Source: Limimaricola sp.
Lineage (GTDB): Bacteria; Pseudomonadota; Alphaproteobacteria; Rhodobacterales; Rhodobacteraceae
DNA length: 64,000 nt
Assembly (NCBI RefSeq): GCF_016125575.1
Contig: NZ_WGLM01000005.1
Coordinates: 682,001-746,000, forward strand
Direction of reading: 5' to 3'
Below the pieces are notes generated by a model. The model was given only the letters and a program-made list of their open reading frames with translations, was not told the origin of the DNA and searched no databases. Each line of letters opens with the position of its first letter. Position 1 is the first letter of the stretch. Both the position numbers and the translations under genes were made by a program. Positions 1 through 10,206 of this stretch are shown here, in pieces.

Positions 1-164
1 GCCTGATCCTCGATCTCGCGCTTGCCGTCATCGACACCCTGCTTGAACGCAGTGATCCCTTTGCCGACCTCGCCCATGATCGACGAGATCTTGCCGCGGC
101 CGAACATCACCAGCACCACGACCGCGATCAGCAGCAGGCCCGGCAGACCGATATTGTTGAGCAT
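1..164 (-). CDS. tatA: Sec-independent protein translocase subunit TatA (C-terminus cut by window edge)
   Basis: The first 54 residues are visible; the rest lies beyond the window. The protein begins MLNNIGLPGLLLIAVVVLVM, then FGRGKISSIMGEVGKGITAFKQG. This is the TatA/TatE pattern: one short N-terminal membrane segment (about residues 6-20), the FG hinge, and an amphipathic helix along the inner membrane. TatA oligomerises to pass folded twin-arginine substrates across the inner membrane. The ATG at 162-164 is preceded by a GAGGAG ribosome site. TatB is less likely because the residue after the phenylalanine-glycine hinge and the short hydrophobic stretch fit TatA better. The gene is divergent from the regulator at 360. 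Confidence 0.9.
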   Translation of the reverse strand, partial: MLNNIGLPGLLLIAVVVLVMFGRGKISSIMGEVGKGITAFKQGVDDGKREIEDQ

Positions 165-299
165 GTCCGTTCTCCTCTCGACGGGACCAGCATCACCGGC
201 CCCCAGTTATCCGACCTGTGATCTAAGCGGCAACGCGGCGGCGCGAAAGCCTTGAAACGCTGCATTCACGCTGCCGCGGACGATTCTTTGTCAAAAACC

Positions 300-345
300 T
301 GTCAGTTGCCAGTTTTTTGGCAGTATACTGCATGCATTCCAACAT
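300..345 (+). promoter_or_regulatory. Candidate promoter/operator of the WYL regulator gene
   Basis: This stretch is much richer in A+T than its surroundings. It holds the perfect 12-base palindrome GCAGTATACTGC (320-331), inside which TATACT (324-329) would serve as a -10 box, and an upstream inverted pair TGCCA/TGGCA separated by six bases. Lying 30-60 bases before the regulator gene, it is a plausible autoregulatory operator. The -35 assignment is unclear. Confidence 0.35.
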
Positions 346-359
346 CTCTCAGGTCATCG

Positions 360-1049
360 ATGCCCCGTACCGACCGCCTTTTCGACCTTATCGGCATTCT
401 TCGCGATGGCCGCCTGCACCGGGCCGAGGATCTGGCACAGCGTCTCGGTGTGTCACTCAGAACTGTCTATCGCGACATGGACACGCTGATCGCCTCGGGC
501 GTGCCGGTGATGGGAGAGCGTGGGCTGGGCTACCGCGCCACCGCCGCCATCACCCTGCCGCCCCTGAACCTAACACTGACCGAGCTTGAGGCGCTGCACC
601 TCGGCATCGCCGTGGTAGGTGAAGGCGCCGACCCCGAACTGCAGGCCGCCGCACGCGCCTTGTCGGCCAAGATCGACGCTGTGCTGCCCGAGGACCGCAA
701 GGGCCCGCCCACCGGCTGGGGCCTTGCCGTCTATCCCTTCAAGGACGCCGCGCGCGGATTTCAGCACATGCCGCTGATCCGCAGTGCAATCCGCGCCCGC
801 CAGAAGCTGCGGCTGGTCACCGCCGGCGCCGACGGCACCCGGACTGAACGGGTCGTCCGGCCGCTGCGGCTGGACTACTGGGGAAGGCTATGGACCGTCA
901 CCGTCTGGTGCGAATTGCGCGCCGATTTCCGCGAGCTGCGCACCGACCGGATCGAGGCCGCCACCGCCCTGCCGCAGCTTTTCGTCGATGAGCCGGGCAA
1001 GATGCTGGCCGATCTCGCCGCACGGACCGAGGCCGCGCAGGGCGACTGA
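360..1049 (+). CDS. YafY-family transcriptional regulator (HTH plus WYL domain)
   Basis: A 229-residue protein starting MPRTDRLFDLIGILRDGRLH. Residues about 1-60 form a DeoR-like winged helix-turn-helix (RAEDLAQRLGVSLRTVYRDM), and residues about 130-215 form a WYL-type effector domain. The WYL signature is degenerate: the segment before ELRADFRELRTDRI reads LWTVTVWC. WYL domains bind nucleic acid or small ligands and control DNA-repair, defence or metabolic genes. The longer reading frame from 252 was rejected because homologues of this family begin close to the HTH. It is divergent from tatA and convergent with the SDR at 1053, so no target operon is obvious. Confidence 0.85.
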   Translation: MPRTDRLFDLIGILRDGRLHRAEDLAQRLGVSLRTVYRDMDTLIASGVPVMGERGLGYRATAAITLPPLNLTLTELEALHLGIAVVGEGADPELQAAARALSAKIDAVLPEDRKGPPTGWGLAVYPFKDAARGFQHMPLIRSAIRARQKLRLVTAGADGTRTERVVRPLRLDYWGRLWTVTVWCELRADFRELRTDRIEAATALPQLFVDEPGKMLADLAARTEAAQGD

Positions 1050-1052
1050 GCG

Positions 1053-1832
1053 TCACATCGTCAGGTTCGTCGCGCCCCCGTCGATCAGGATGTTCTGCCC
1101 CACGATGAAGCCTGCGTGCTGGCTGCACAGAAACGCGCAGGCCTGCCCGAATTCTTCCGGCGTGCCGTAACGGCCGGCGGGAATGGTGGCCTCGCGCCGC
1201 GCGCGCGCTTCGTCCGCGCTGATACCCTCGGCCCGCGCCTTGTTCGCGTCCAGAGCTACCGCGCGATCGGTCGCATGGGTGCCCGGCAGCAGGTTGTTGA
1301 TGGTCACACCACTGCCTGCGACCTGACGGGCCGTGCCCGCCACAAACCCGGTCAGCCCGGTGCGCGCCGCGTTCGACAGGCCCAGCGTGGCCAGCGGCGC
1401 CCGCACCGATTGCGAGGTGATGTTGACGATCCGGCCCCAGCCGCGCGCCATCATCCCCGGCAAGAGCGCCGTCATCAGCGCGATCGGCGTCAGCATGTTG
1501 GCATCAAGCGCACGGATATAGTCGTCACGCGTCCAGTCGGACCAGACGCCGGGCGGCGGACCACCAGCGTTGGTCACGAGGATGTCGACCTTGCCGGCGA
1601 CGTCCAGAACCTCGGCCTGTCCTTCGGGTGTCGTGATGTCGGCGGCGAGTGTGATGACAGTCACGCCGTGGCGCGCGATGATCTGTGCGCCCGCGCGTTC
1701 CAACACGTCGGCCCCGCGCGCGTTCAGCACGATATCCACGCCCGCCGCGGCCAGCGCCTCGGCGCAGCCTCGTCCCAGCCCTTTTGAGCCTCCGCAGACC
1801 AGCGCCCGCTTTCCCCTGATCCCCAGATCCAT
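1053..1832 (-). CDS. SDR-family oxidoreductase lacking the usual catalytic tyrosine
   Basis: A 259-residue short-chain dehydrogenase/reductase, related to 3-oxoacyl-ACP reductase-like SDRs. The Rossmann nucleotide-binding turn reads GGSKGLGRG (about residues 15-23) and NAG at about 87-89 is conserved. The place where classical SDRs have YxxxK instead reads LSNAARTG (near residue 160), so the catalytic tyrosine and lysine are missing, as in a recognised SDR subgroup. The C-terminus INILIDGG matches the SDR end motif. The start at 1832 follows a GGGAGG ribosome site; the upstream extension to 1970 does not look like SDR sequence. Substrate unknown. Confidence 0.85.
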   Translation of the reverse strand: MDLGIRGKRALVCGGSKGLGRGCAEALAAAGVDIVLNARGADVLERAGAQIIARHGVTVITLAADITTPEGQAEVLDVAGKVDILVTNAGGPPPGVWSDWTRDDYIRALDANMLTPIALMTALLPGMMARGWGRIVNITSQSVRAPLATLGLSNAARTGLTGFVAGTARQVAGSGVTINNLLPGTHATDRAVALDANKARAEGISADEARARREATIPAGRYGTPEEFGQACAFLCSQHAGFIVGQNILIDGGATNLTM

Positions 1833-1981
1833 GTCCGACCTCCCTTGATCCTGTCCCCGGGGTCGCACATTTGTTCCGAGCGGGCAACAAAAGGCGCAGG
1901 TTTGCCCGGACTTGGGCCTCCTTTGGCCGCAATGCGGCGGTATCAAGGACACCCGGAAAGATTGCGACAAGGTGACGAGCG

Positions 1982-2995
1982 ATGACGACCGCGGCCGCGG
2001 AGACCGAAAAACAAGACCTCAACGTCCTGCCGGCAGAGAGTTTTCGCGTGACCGAAGGCGTGGCGCAAGGCGACCCGTTGGGGTTTGCCGATGAATTGGA
2101 GCCTGACGATATCTATCAGGTCGCGCCCGGCACCACGCCGCAGCGCCTTGTGATCGAGACAACCGCGCAGGGTGGCGTCTTTCGCGTGGCCGGGCCCTCA
2201 CCGACCGGCACGCCGGGCCACACTGTCCATCTCGACAGCTGTCTGACCCTGATGGACCCGTCGGGTTTCACCTTCGAAGCGCTGGTGCTGGTCGAGGTCG
2301 AGGACGACGCGGCCGCGGCCATTTACATGCTGCCGCTGGGCCAGATCGCACCCGATACGGACTATCGCCTTGTCGGCATCGACAGGCACGCCGCCACCGC
2401 CCGCTTTGCCGAAGCCGCGATGGTCTCGTTCGGCCGCGGCACGCGCATCGCTTTGGCCTCGGGCCTGCAGGTGCCGGTCGAGGCGCTGAAGGTGGGCGAC
2501 AAGGTACTGACCCGCGACGACGGCGCACGCCCGATCCGCTGGATCGGCAGCACCACGCTGCGCGCCGTGGGCAGCTTTGCCCCGGTGCTGATCCGCGCGG
2601 GCGCCCTGCACAACAGCGCCGACCTTGTTGTCAGCCCCGAACAGCGCCTCTTCGTCTACCAGCGTCACGATGACCTTGGCGCCGGCCGGCCCGAGGTGCT
2701 GGTCAAGGCGCGTCACCTCGTCAACGGCACCAGCGTGGTCCGGCAAGAGGGAGGATTCGTCGACTACTTCCAGATCCTGATGGACGAACACCAGATCATC
2801 TTCGCCGAAGGCATCGCCACCGAAAGCCTGCTGATCGACCCGCGCACCCGCGCCGCCCTGCCCGACGAGGCCGGCCGCGCGATGGGCCCCGGCGGCCGCC
2901 ACGCCCGCCGCAAGCACCACGAATACGAGGTGCAGGAAAGCCTGCTCAGCCAGCGCGACGCAGCAGCCCTTCTGCGCCGCGCCTCGGGTCGCTGA
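1982..2995 (+). CDS. Stand-alone Hint (hedgehog/intein) domain protein, degenerate active site
   Basis: A 337-residue protein with an N-terminal region of unknown fold (1-140) and a Hint domain (about 140-290). The Hint core is clear: GTRIALASGLQVPVEALKVG, RPIRWIG, DLVVSPEQRLFV and HQIIFAEGIATESLL. Hint domains normally carry out self-cleavage or splicing with an N-terminal Cys nucleophile and a conserved His. Here the nucleophile position reads VSFGRGT rather than ACFxxGT, so Ser replaces Cys, and the usual SPQHR reads SPEQR, so His is lost. Rhodobacterales carry many free-standing Hint proteins of unknown role, often exported. No signal peptide is seen. The start at 1982 has a weak purine-rich site. 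Confidence 0.85.
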   Translation: MTTAAAETEKQDLNVLPAESFRVTEGVAQGDPLGFADELEPDDIYQVAPGTTPQRLVIETTAQGGVFRVAGPSPTGTPGHTVHLDSCLTLMDPSGFTFEALVLVEVEDDAAAAIYMLPLGQIAPDTDYRLVGIDRHAATARFAEAAMVSFGRGTRIALASGLQVPVEALKVGDKVLTRDDGARPIRWIGSTTLRAVGSFAPVLIRAGALHNSADLVVSPEQRLFVYQRHDDLGAGRPEVLVKARHLVNGTSVVRQEGGFVDYFQILMDEHQIIFAEGIATESLLIDPRTRAALPDEAGRAMGPGGRHARRKHHEYEVQESLLSQRDAAALLRRASGR

Positions 2996-3030
2996 TTGCC
3001 CTTTCGCCGCCGCCCGGCTATAGGCCGCGC

Positions 3031-4622
<1,592 letters not shown>

Positions 4623-4626
<4 letters not shown>

Positions 4627-5216
4627 CGCGCCAGAACCGCGTCCTCGCCACGGGCGAGATCGTGGCCCACCCCGCGCGCGGCCAATTCATGGGCAACCGG
4701 GGTATCCTGCATGACGCGGCGGGTCGGATCACCCGCCGCTGGGCCCACAAGGCGTGGATCTGCTGCCGTCTCGCCTTCAAAGACCGCCACCGCCAGATCA
4801 TGGCGCCGCACCACTATACCGAGCTGTTCTTTCTTGACGAGGCGGTCGCGCTGGCCGCCGGGCACCGCCCCTGCGCCGAATGCCGCCGAGCCGCCTTCAC
4901 CGCGTTCCAGGCGGCTTGGGCCACGGCCACAGGCCAGCGGCCCAAGGCCCCCGAAATCGACGCGGCCCTTCATGCCGCCCGCACCGGGCCGCGCGCCACC
5001 GCGTCGCTCGCCACCCTGCCCGACGCCACCGTAATCCTTTGGCAGGGCCAGCCCCACCTGGTTCTCGGCCCTCACCTGCGCCCGATCGCACCCGACGGCT
5101 ACGGCGCGCCTCTCGTTCGCCCGCCGACGGCTACTGTCACGCTTCTCACGCCCCGCCCCATCATCGCCGCGCTGGCCGCAGGCTATCGCCCGGCCCTTCA
5201 CCCCGGCGCCGCCTGA
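4623..5216 (+). CDS. Conserved protein of unknown function with a CxxC motif
   Basis: A 197-residue protein whose GTG start overlaps the prfC stop (GTGTGA), giving VTRQNRVLATGEIVAHPARG. It has the look of a widely conserved bacterial family. Recognisable blocks are MGNRGILHD (about 23-31), RRWAHKAWICCRLAFKDR, HHYTELFFLDEAVALAAGHR and PCAECRRAAFTAFQ. The CAEC pair, nearby CC and HH could make a metal site reminiscent of the Ada zinc fold, but this is inference. No signal peptide or membrane segment. An alternative upstream start at 4554 would overlap prfC by 72 bases and was rejected. A GC-rich repeat copy follows directly. Confidence 0.75.
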
Positions 5217-5218
5217 GC

Positions 5219-5285
5219 CCTTCTTCTGGCCGCAAATACTCCGGGGGGAGGCCCCGGCACGGGGCCGGGGGGCAGCGCCCCCTCT
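5219..5285 (+). repeat. GC-rich dispersed repeat, copy 1
   Basis: It begins TTCTTCTGGCCGCAAATACT and continues into a run of Gs, a hairpin GCCCCG-GCA-CGGGGC, and a second hairpin GGGGGC-AGC-GCCCCC. The same AAATA(C)TCC head followed by a G run, a variable hairpin and a constant GC hairpin recurs at 24901, 36630 (inverted) and 62613. Confidence 0.75.
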
Positions 5286-5365
5286 CTGCCGCATGCCCCA
5301 CGCGCAACGGTTGCCTTTGCCCGCGCGCCCGGCAATCCTGTGCCTGACAGGCAAACGGTGGAACG

Positions 5366-6130
5366 ATGGCGCGGGCGAAGCGGCTGAGACTGGGCGAGAC
5401 CGAGACATTTCCGGGCGGGGTCGAAACGCTGATCGCGCAGTGGCAGATCCGCCGCGCCCGGCTGAACCCGGCCCCCGGCGAAGAGCTGCCGCCGCTCGAC
5501 ACCGACCTTTTGCGCCTTGCCGCCACGCCGTTGCCGCCTGCGCCGCCCCCCTTGCCGCCCCGCGCCAGCGTCTACACCCGCAAACGTCACGCGCTGATGA
5601 TCGAACTGGCAGGCCATTCCGAACTGGCCCTGCTGCACGCGTTGACCATCGCGCACCTGCGCAAACGCCGCCAGCCGGCCCACACCGCCGCTCTTTTCCG
5701 CCGGATCTGGGCCGAGCATGAAGTGCATCTGTTGCATTCGCTGCCCACGCGCTGGCTGATCTCGGCCATCGTCACCTTCGCCGATCATGCCAGTACCGCT
5801 CCCGACCGCCACCTTGCCCAATCCTTCAACGTGCTCTTTTCGCTGATGAAACTTTACGAGGCCGAACGACAATATTCCGGCCTTGCCCCGGATCAGCCCT
5901 TTCCAGCCGACACGCTGCGCGACGGGCCCTTGCCGATGGGCATGCCCGGCTTCGCGCTGCTTGGCGGCGATCTGGAGGCGAACCTGCTGGCCCCGCTCTG
6001 GCGCGCTGCCGAAAAGGCGCCCGAGGTCGGCCCACTGGCCCAGCACCTGCTCGACCTGCTGAACCGCGATCCCGGCACGCTCTTTCGCCGTCTGTCGCTG
6101 ATGCGCGCCGCCAAAAGCACTGGCAGTTAA
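5366..6130 (+). CDS. Hypothetical protein
   Basis: A 254-residue soluble protein that I do not recognise. It starts MARAKRLRLGETETFPGGVE, has a Pro-rich stretch at about 52-68 (LPPAPPPLPPR), and is then mostly helical with many Leu, Ala and Arg residues. A segment KRHALMIELAGHSELALLHA and a conserved-looking HEVHLLHSLPTRWLISAI lie mid-protein. No signal peptide, membrane segment, or metal or nucleotide motif is visible. Codon use (strong third-position G/C) matches its neighbours, supporting a real gene. The ATG at 5366 is the first in frame. It lies between a repeat copy and the DEAD-box helicase, with 170 bases before the latter. Confidence 0.7.
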   Translation: MARAKRLRLGETETFPGGVETLIAQWQIRRARLNPAPGEELPPLDTDLLRLAATPLPPAPPPLPPRASVYTRKRHALMIELAGHSELALLHALTIAHLRKRRQPAHTAALFRRIWAEHEVHLLHSLPTRWLISAIVTFADHASTAPDRHLAQSFNVLFSLMKLYEAERQYSGLAPDQPFPADTLRDGPLPMGMPGFALLGGDLEANLLAPLWRAAEKAPEVGPLAQHLLDLLNRDPGTLFRRLSLMRAAKSTGS

Positions 6131-6175
6131 GTCGCACCCGATATCTGGCCCCATCGCCGCGCCGCGGCACAATCC

Positions 6176-6204
6176 TTGACCCGCACGGGTTTTTCCGATA
6201 GGGC
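6176..6204 (+). promoter_or_regulatory. Candidate promoter of the RNA helicase gene
   Basis: TTGACC (6176-6181) and TAGGGC (6199-6204) are separated by 17 bases in the 170-base gap before the helicase ATG. This would give a leader of about 90 bases, common for DEAD-box helicase genes that are regulated after transcription. The -10 match is poor, so this is tentative. Confidence 0.35.
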
Positions 6205-6301
6205 CAGCCTGCCTCACCCGGGGCAATTCGAGACGCCGGGACGCCCGGTTCGTTGCGTCCCTTGAACCCTTGCGGTCCGATACCGCATTATCAGGACGTA
6301 C

Positions 6302-7807
6302 ATGACCAAATTTTCCGATCTGAACCTTGATCCCAAGGTTCTCAAGGCCGTCGCCGATGCCGGCTACGAAACCCCCACCCCGATCCAGGCAGGTGCCATC
6401 CCGCCAGCGCTGCAAGGCCGCGACGTCTTGGGCATCGCCCAGACCGGCACCGGCAAGACAGCCGGATTCGTGTTGCCGATGGTCACCCTCTTGGGACGCG
6501 GGCGCGCGCGCGCGCGTATGCCGCGCAGCCTCGTGCTTTGCCCGACGCGCGAACTTGCCGCCCAAGTCGCCGAGAACTTCGATACCTACGCGAAATACAC
6601 CAAGCTGACAAAGGCGCTGCTGATCGGTGGCGTCAGCTTCAAGGAGCAGGATGCCGCGATCGACCGCGGCGTGGATGTGCTGATTGCCACGCCCGGACGC
6701 CTGCTTGACCATTTCGAGCGCGGCAAGCTGCTGCTGACCGGCGTGCAGATCATGGTCGTGGACGAGGCTGACCGGATGCTCGACATGGGCTTCATCCCCG
6801 ATATCGAGCGCATCTTCAACCTGACCCCGTTCACCCGGCAAACACTGTTCTTCTCGGCCACCATGGCGCCCGAGATCGAACGGATCACCAACATGTTCCT
6901 GTCGAACCCGGAAAAGATCGAGGTCGCCCGCGCGGCCACCACTGGCGAAAACATCAGCCAGGGCGTGGTGATGTTCCGCGGGTCCCGCCGCGAGAACGAG
7001 GGTACCGAGAAACGCGCGCTGCTGCGCGCGCTGATCGATGCCGAGGGTGACGTCTGCACCAATGCCATCATCTTCTGCAACCGCAAGACCGATGTCGACA
7101 TCGTTGCCAAGTCGCTGAAAAAGAACGGCTATAACGCCGAGCCGATCCATGGCGACCTAGAACAAAGCCAGCGGATGCGCACGCTTGACGGCTTTCGCGA
7201 CGGAACAATCAAGTTCCTGATCGCGTCGGATGTGGCCGCGCGGGGTCTGGATATTCCGGCCGTCAGCCACGTCTTCAACTACGACGTGCCGAGCCATGCC
7301 GAGGATTATGTCCACCGCATCGGCCGCACCGGCCGGGCCGGGCGCAAGGGTGCGACGGTAATGATCTGCGCACCCCGCGACGAAAAGAACCTCGATGCGA
7401 TCGAACGGCTGGTGCAGAACACCATTCCGCGGCTGTCCAACCCGCTGGGCGATCGCGCCGCGCCTGCGAATGATGCTGCCGAAACGGACGCACCCGCCCC
7501 CGCCGCGCGCAGCAGCCGCAGCCGTGGTGGCCGTGGCAAAACGTCCCGCGCTCCGGCACCGGCCGCCGAGGCCCCTGCTGAAGTGGTCGCCGAAAGTGCC
7601 GCTCCGCAGACCGAAGCCGCACCGCCGAAACCGCGCCGCGAGCCGCGCCGGACCGAACGCGCGCCGGACGCCAAACCCGAGCCGAAAGCCGAACGCAAAC
7701 CGGAACGTGGCCGCGACCGTGCATCGCGCGACGGGAACGTGCAGGGCCTTGGCGAGGACGTCCCCAGCTTCATCGCCTTCAGCTTCGACGAGCGGCGCAA
7801 GGGCTGA
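6302..7807 (+). CDS. DEAD-box ATP-dependent RNA helicase (RhlE-like)
   Basis: A 501-residue helicase that unwinds RNA duplexes in ribosome assembly or mRNA turnover. All core motifs are present: Q motif TPIQ (26-29), motif I AQTGTGKT (46-53), Ia PTREL (81-85), Ib TPGR (130-133), II DEAD (154-157), III SAT, V ASDVAARGLDIP, and VI HRIGRTGRAG. After about residue 385 comes a low-complexity basic tail rich in Ala, Pro, Arg, Glu and Lys, typical of an RNA-binding extension. A stretch of alternating CG bases near 6500 encodes GRGRARAR between motifs I and Ia and is a normal part of the frame. RhlE is the nearest subfamily by architecture. Confidence 0.93.
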   Translation: MTKFSDLNLDPKVLKAVADAGYETPTPIQAGAIPPALQGRDVLGIAQTGTGKTAGFVLPMVTLLGRGRARARMPRSLVLCPTRELAAQVAENFDTYAKYTKLTKALLIGGVSFKEQDAAIDRGVDVLIATPGRLLDHFERGKLLLTGVQIMVVDEADRMLDMGFIPDIERIFNLTPFTRQTLFFSATMAPEIERITNMFLSNPEKIEVARAATTGENISQGVVMFRGSRRENEGTEKRALLRALIDAEGDVCTNAIIFCNRKTDVDIVAKSLKKNGYNAEPIHGDLEQSQRMRTLDGFRDGTIKFLIASDVAARGLDIPAVSHVFNYDVPSHAEDYVHRIGRTGRAGRKGATVMICAPRDEKNLDAIERLVQNTIPRLSNPLGDRAAPANDAAETDAPAPAARSSRSRGGRGKTSRAPAPAAEAPAEVVAESAAPQTEAAPPKPRREPRRTERAPDAKPEPKAERKPERGRDRASRDGNVQGLGEDVPSFIAFSFDERRKG

Positions 7808-7897
7808 GCAATTCCCGGCGCAGGGCCAAACTGGGCCTTGCGCACGCCACTGGCGCACCCGAAACTTGGGGCATCATTCCCGCTTCGGAGCGCGCCC

Positions 7898-10192
7898 ATG
7901 CCGAACCTTGTCCGCCCCTCGCACCGGTTCGGCACGATCCTCGCCATCGGCGCAAGCGTGGCTCTGGCTGGCTGCGGCGGCGGATCCAGCAGTGGCGGCA
8001 ACACCGCTGGTGCGGGCAACCTGACGACGATCACGCCAGCCACGGCGCTGGCGACGGCGATCACCGGTGGTGGCCCGATCGGATCCAACCCATTCCCGTG
8101 GAACCGCTATTTCGTGACGGCGTTCAATTCCACAGCGGTCGATGCGGTGCGCAACTGGGCTTCGTTCCTCAACAGCACCGTCACCTACCGCATGCAGGTG
8201 GCGGGCAGCCCCGTTTATGGCAATTCCGGCCGCAACGTCACCTCGAACGCGCTGCTTGAGGCACATCTCGATTATGCCTTTTCCACCGGCCTTACCGGCG
8301 CGGGCGTGACCCTTGGCATGATCGACGATTCGATCGACACGTCGAACCCGCAGCTGGGCAACAAGGTGTTGACGCTCGACAATGCGCCCGCCACCCACCC
8401 ATCGTCAGAGTTTCACGGCAACGCAGTCGCCTCGGTGATGGTCGGCAGCGGCGCGGACGGCGAGATGATCGGGTTTGCGCCCAATGCAAACCTGTTTCAC
8501 GGCTACCTGAACTACAGCGCAAACCTGAACTGGAATGCCTTGGGCCAATACATGCTGGACGCGGCCAGCACCGGTGCGATCGCCGTTAACAATTCATGGG
8601 GTATTGCGTCCGAAACGGTCGCCAACACCAATGTCAGCAACACCTTCTCCACTGGCGGGCAGGCGACCTATCTGGCCGACCTGCGCAGCTTTGCCGCGAC
8701 GGGCGTTGTCGTCTTCGCAGCCCAGAACGACTATGCCGCCACCTCGATGAGTGCCATCGCAGGCCTGCCCACCGCGTTTCCCGATCTCGCGCCCAGTTGG
8801 ATCACGGTCATCAACGCCATCCCGACGATGAACGGCGATGGCCTAAGCGTTGCCTCGGCCGACCGCATCTCGGCACCCTGCGCCGAGACGGCCACTTATT
8901 GCATGACGGCAAACGGGCAAACCGTGATCGCCGACACGACCGATCCCAGCGGCTATTCCATCGGCGAGGGCGCCTCGTTCGCCGCACCGCAGGTGACAGG
9001 CGCGCTTGGCCTTCTGGCCGAGGCTTTCCCCGACCTCACGCCACAGCAATTGCGCGACCGGCTGTTGGTGACGGCCGATAACGGTTTTTTCACCGCGGAC
9101 GGCACAACCAACGTCAACGGCATCAACCACGCCTACAGCGATGAATTCGGGATGGGGTTTCTGGACCTTCGCGCAGCACTTCTGCCGATCGGTGATGTCG
9201 TGGTGCCCTTGGCCAGTGGCGGACGGCTACCCGCTGGACAGGCGGCCATCGCGGGCGGCAGTGCCAGCGGCAATGCCATCGCCGCCTCGCTAGGCCGCGC
9301 GCGTGTCATCTACCTTGACCAGATGGGGGGTGATTTCAGCGCACCCGCCAGCACGCTTGCGGCCGTCTCGCCGGGTAGTACGGCGTCGCTGTTGCAAGGC
9401 GCGCGGCTGCAGGATGCCGGGCTTTACGCCGATCAGGTCAGCTACGGCACGGCCCTGTCGCGGCAAGAGGCGCGCGCCGCCCTCGATCATCGCGACGTGT
9501 TCGAGACGGCCAGCGGCGCGCTGACCTTCGCGGGCGGCACCGGGCCGGGCGTGGTGATGGGCGCGACACGGATCGAGACGCTGCGGGGCGCGGACGGGGT
9601 TAACGGCGTCAACCTCTCGCATGACCTCGACATCGGGCGCGCGGCACTTCGGCTGGGCGTTTCCGCATTCTCGGAAAAGGGCGCGGCCCTTGGCGTGACC
9701 GCCCCCGGCGCGACGGCGGCCTTCGGCACCACGGCAGCCGCGCTGAACCTGCAATTCGCGGCCCCCCTCGCCCCCGGCCTTGCCCTGCGCGCCGAGGGTG
9801 AGTTCGGCGCGGCCAGCCCCAGCGCGGGGGGCGGCATGGTCAGCGGCGTCAGTGCGCAGGGCTACAACCGTTTCGGCATTGCGCTGGACCGCGCCAACGC
9901 GCTGCGCCAAGGCGACGTGCTGACCCTGTTCACCCGCGCGCCGGTGGCGATCACCCGCGGCCAAGCGGACCTGACGCTGCCTGTCGCCTTCTCGGCGAAC
10001 GGCGCCACCTTTGCCAGCACCGCGGCCGATCTGGCCCCCTCCGCGCGCGAGGTGGACCTGGGGTTCGAATACGGGCGCCCTCTGGCCGGCCCGCTGGCCA
10101 TGCGCATGGGCCTTGCCGCGCAGATCAACGCGGGCAACGTCGCCGGCCGCCAGGGCGTGGCGGGGTTCCTTGGCATCTCCGTCAGCTTCTGA
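7898..10192 (+). CDS. Subtilisin-like autotransporter protease with lipoprotein signal (NalP/SphB1-type)
   Basis: A 764-residue protein. The N-terminus ends in the lipobox LAGC followed by GGGSSSGG, so it should be lipidated. The S8 peptidase domain spans about 90-430, with catalytic Asp in MIDDSID (about 143), His in EFHGNA (173) and Ser in GEGASFAAP (360). Residues about 500-764 alternate hydrophobic and polar in the manner of an outer-membrane beta-barrel and end in phenylalanine (LGISVSF), as autotransporter barrels do. This architecture parallels the lipidated Neisseria NalP and Bordetella SphB1 maturation proteases. The start at 7898 puts the signal peptide at the N-terminus; the frame extends upstream to 7838 without signal features. 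Convergent with RNase J, 14 bases apart. Confidence 0.85.
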   Translation: MPNLVRPSHRFGTILAIGASVALAGCGGGSSSGGNTAGAGNLTTITPATALATAITGGGPIGSNPFPWNRYFVTAFNSTAVDAVRNWASFLNSTVTYRMQVAGSPVYGNSGRNVTSNALLEAHLDYAFSTGLTGAGVTLGMIDDSIDTSNPQLGNKVLTLDNAPATHPSSEFHGNAVASVMVGSGADGEMIGFAPNANLFHGYLNYSANLNWNALGQYMLDAASTGAIAVNNSWGIASETVANTNVSNTFSTGGQATYLADLRSFAATGVVVFAAQNDYAATSMSAIAGLPTAFPDLAPSWITVINAIPTMNGDGLSVASADRISAPCAETATYCMTANGQTVIADTTDPSGYSIGEGASFAAPQVTGALGLLAEAFPDLTPQQLRDRLLVTADNGFFTADGTTNVNGINHAYSDEFGMGFLDLRAALLPIGDVVVPLASGGRLPAGQAAIAGGSASGNAIAASLGRARVIYLDQMGGDFSAPASTLAAVSPGSTASLLQGARLQDAGLYADQVSYGTALSRQEARAALDHRDVFETASGALTFAGGTGPGVVMGATRIETLRGADGVNGVNLSHDLDIGRAALRLGVSAFSEKGAALGVTAPGATAAFGTTAAALNLQFAAPLAPGLALRAEGEFGAASPSAGGGMVSGVSAQGYNRFGIALDRANALRQGDVLTLFTRAPVAITRGQADLTLPVAFSANGATFASTAADLAPSAREVDLGFEYGRPLAGPLAMRMGLAAQINAGNVAGRQGVAGFLGISVSF

Positions 10193-10206
10193 CGGGCCCG
10201 TGCGCC

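Noticed and set aside
6495-6520. Alternating CG run as a repeat or Z-DNA element
   Set aside because: It encodes the normal GRGRARAR segment of the helicase between motifs I and Ia.
5198-7150. 650-residue antisense frame over the unknown gene and helicase
   Set aside because: Composition-driven shadow in high-GC DNA; no domain motif, while the plus strand encodes a full DEAD-box helicase.
10190-10206. Terminator between the autotransporter and RNase J genes
   Set aside because: Only a loopless palindrome (ACGGGCCCGT) without a T run is present.
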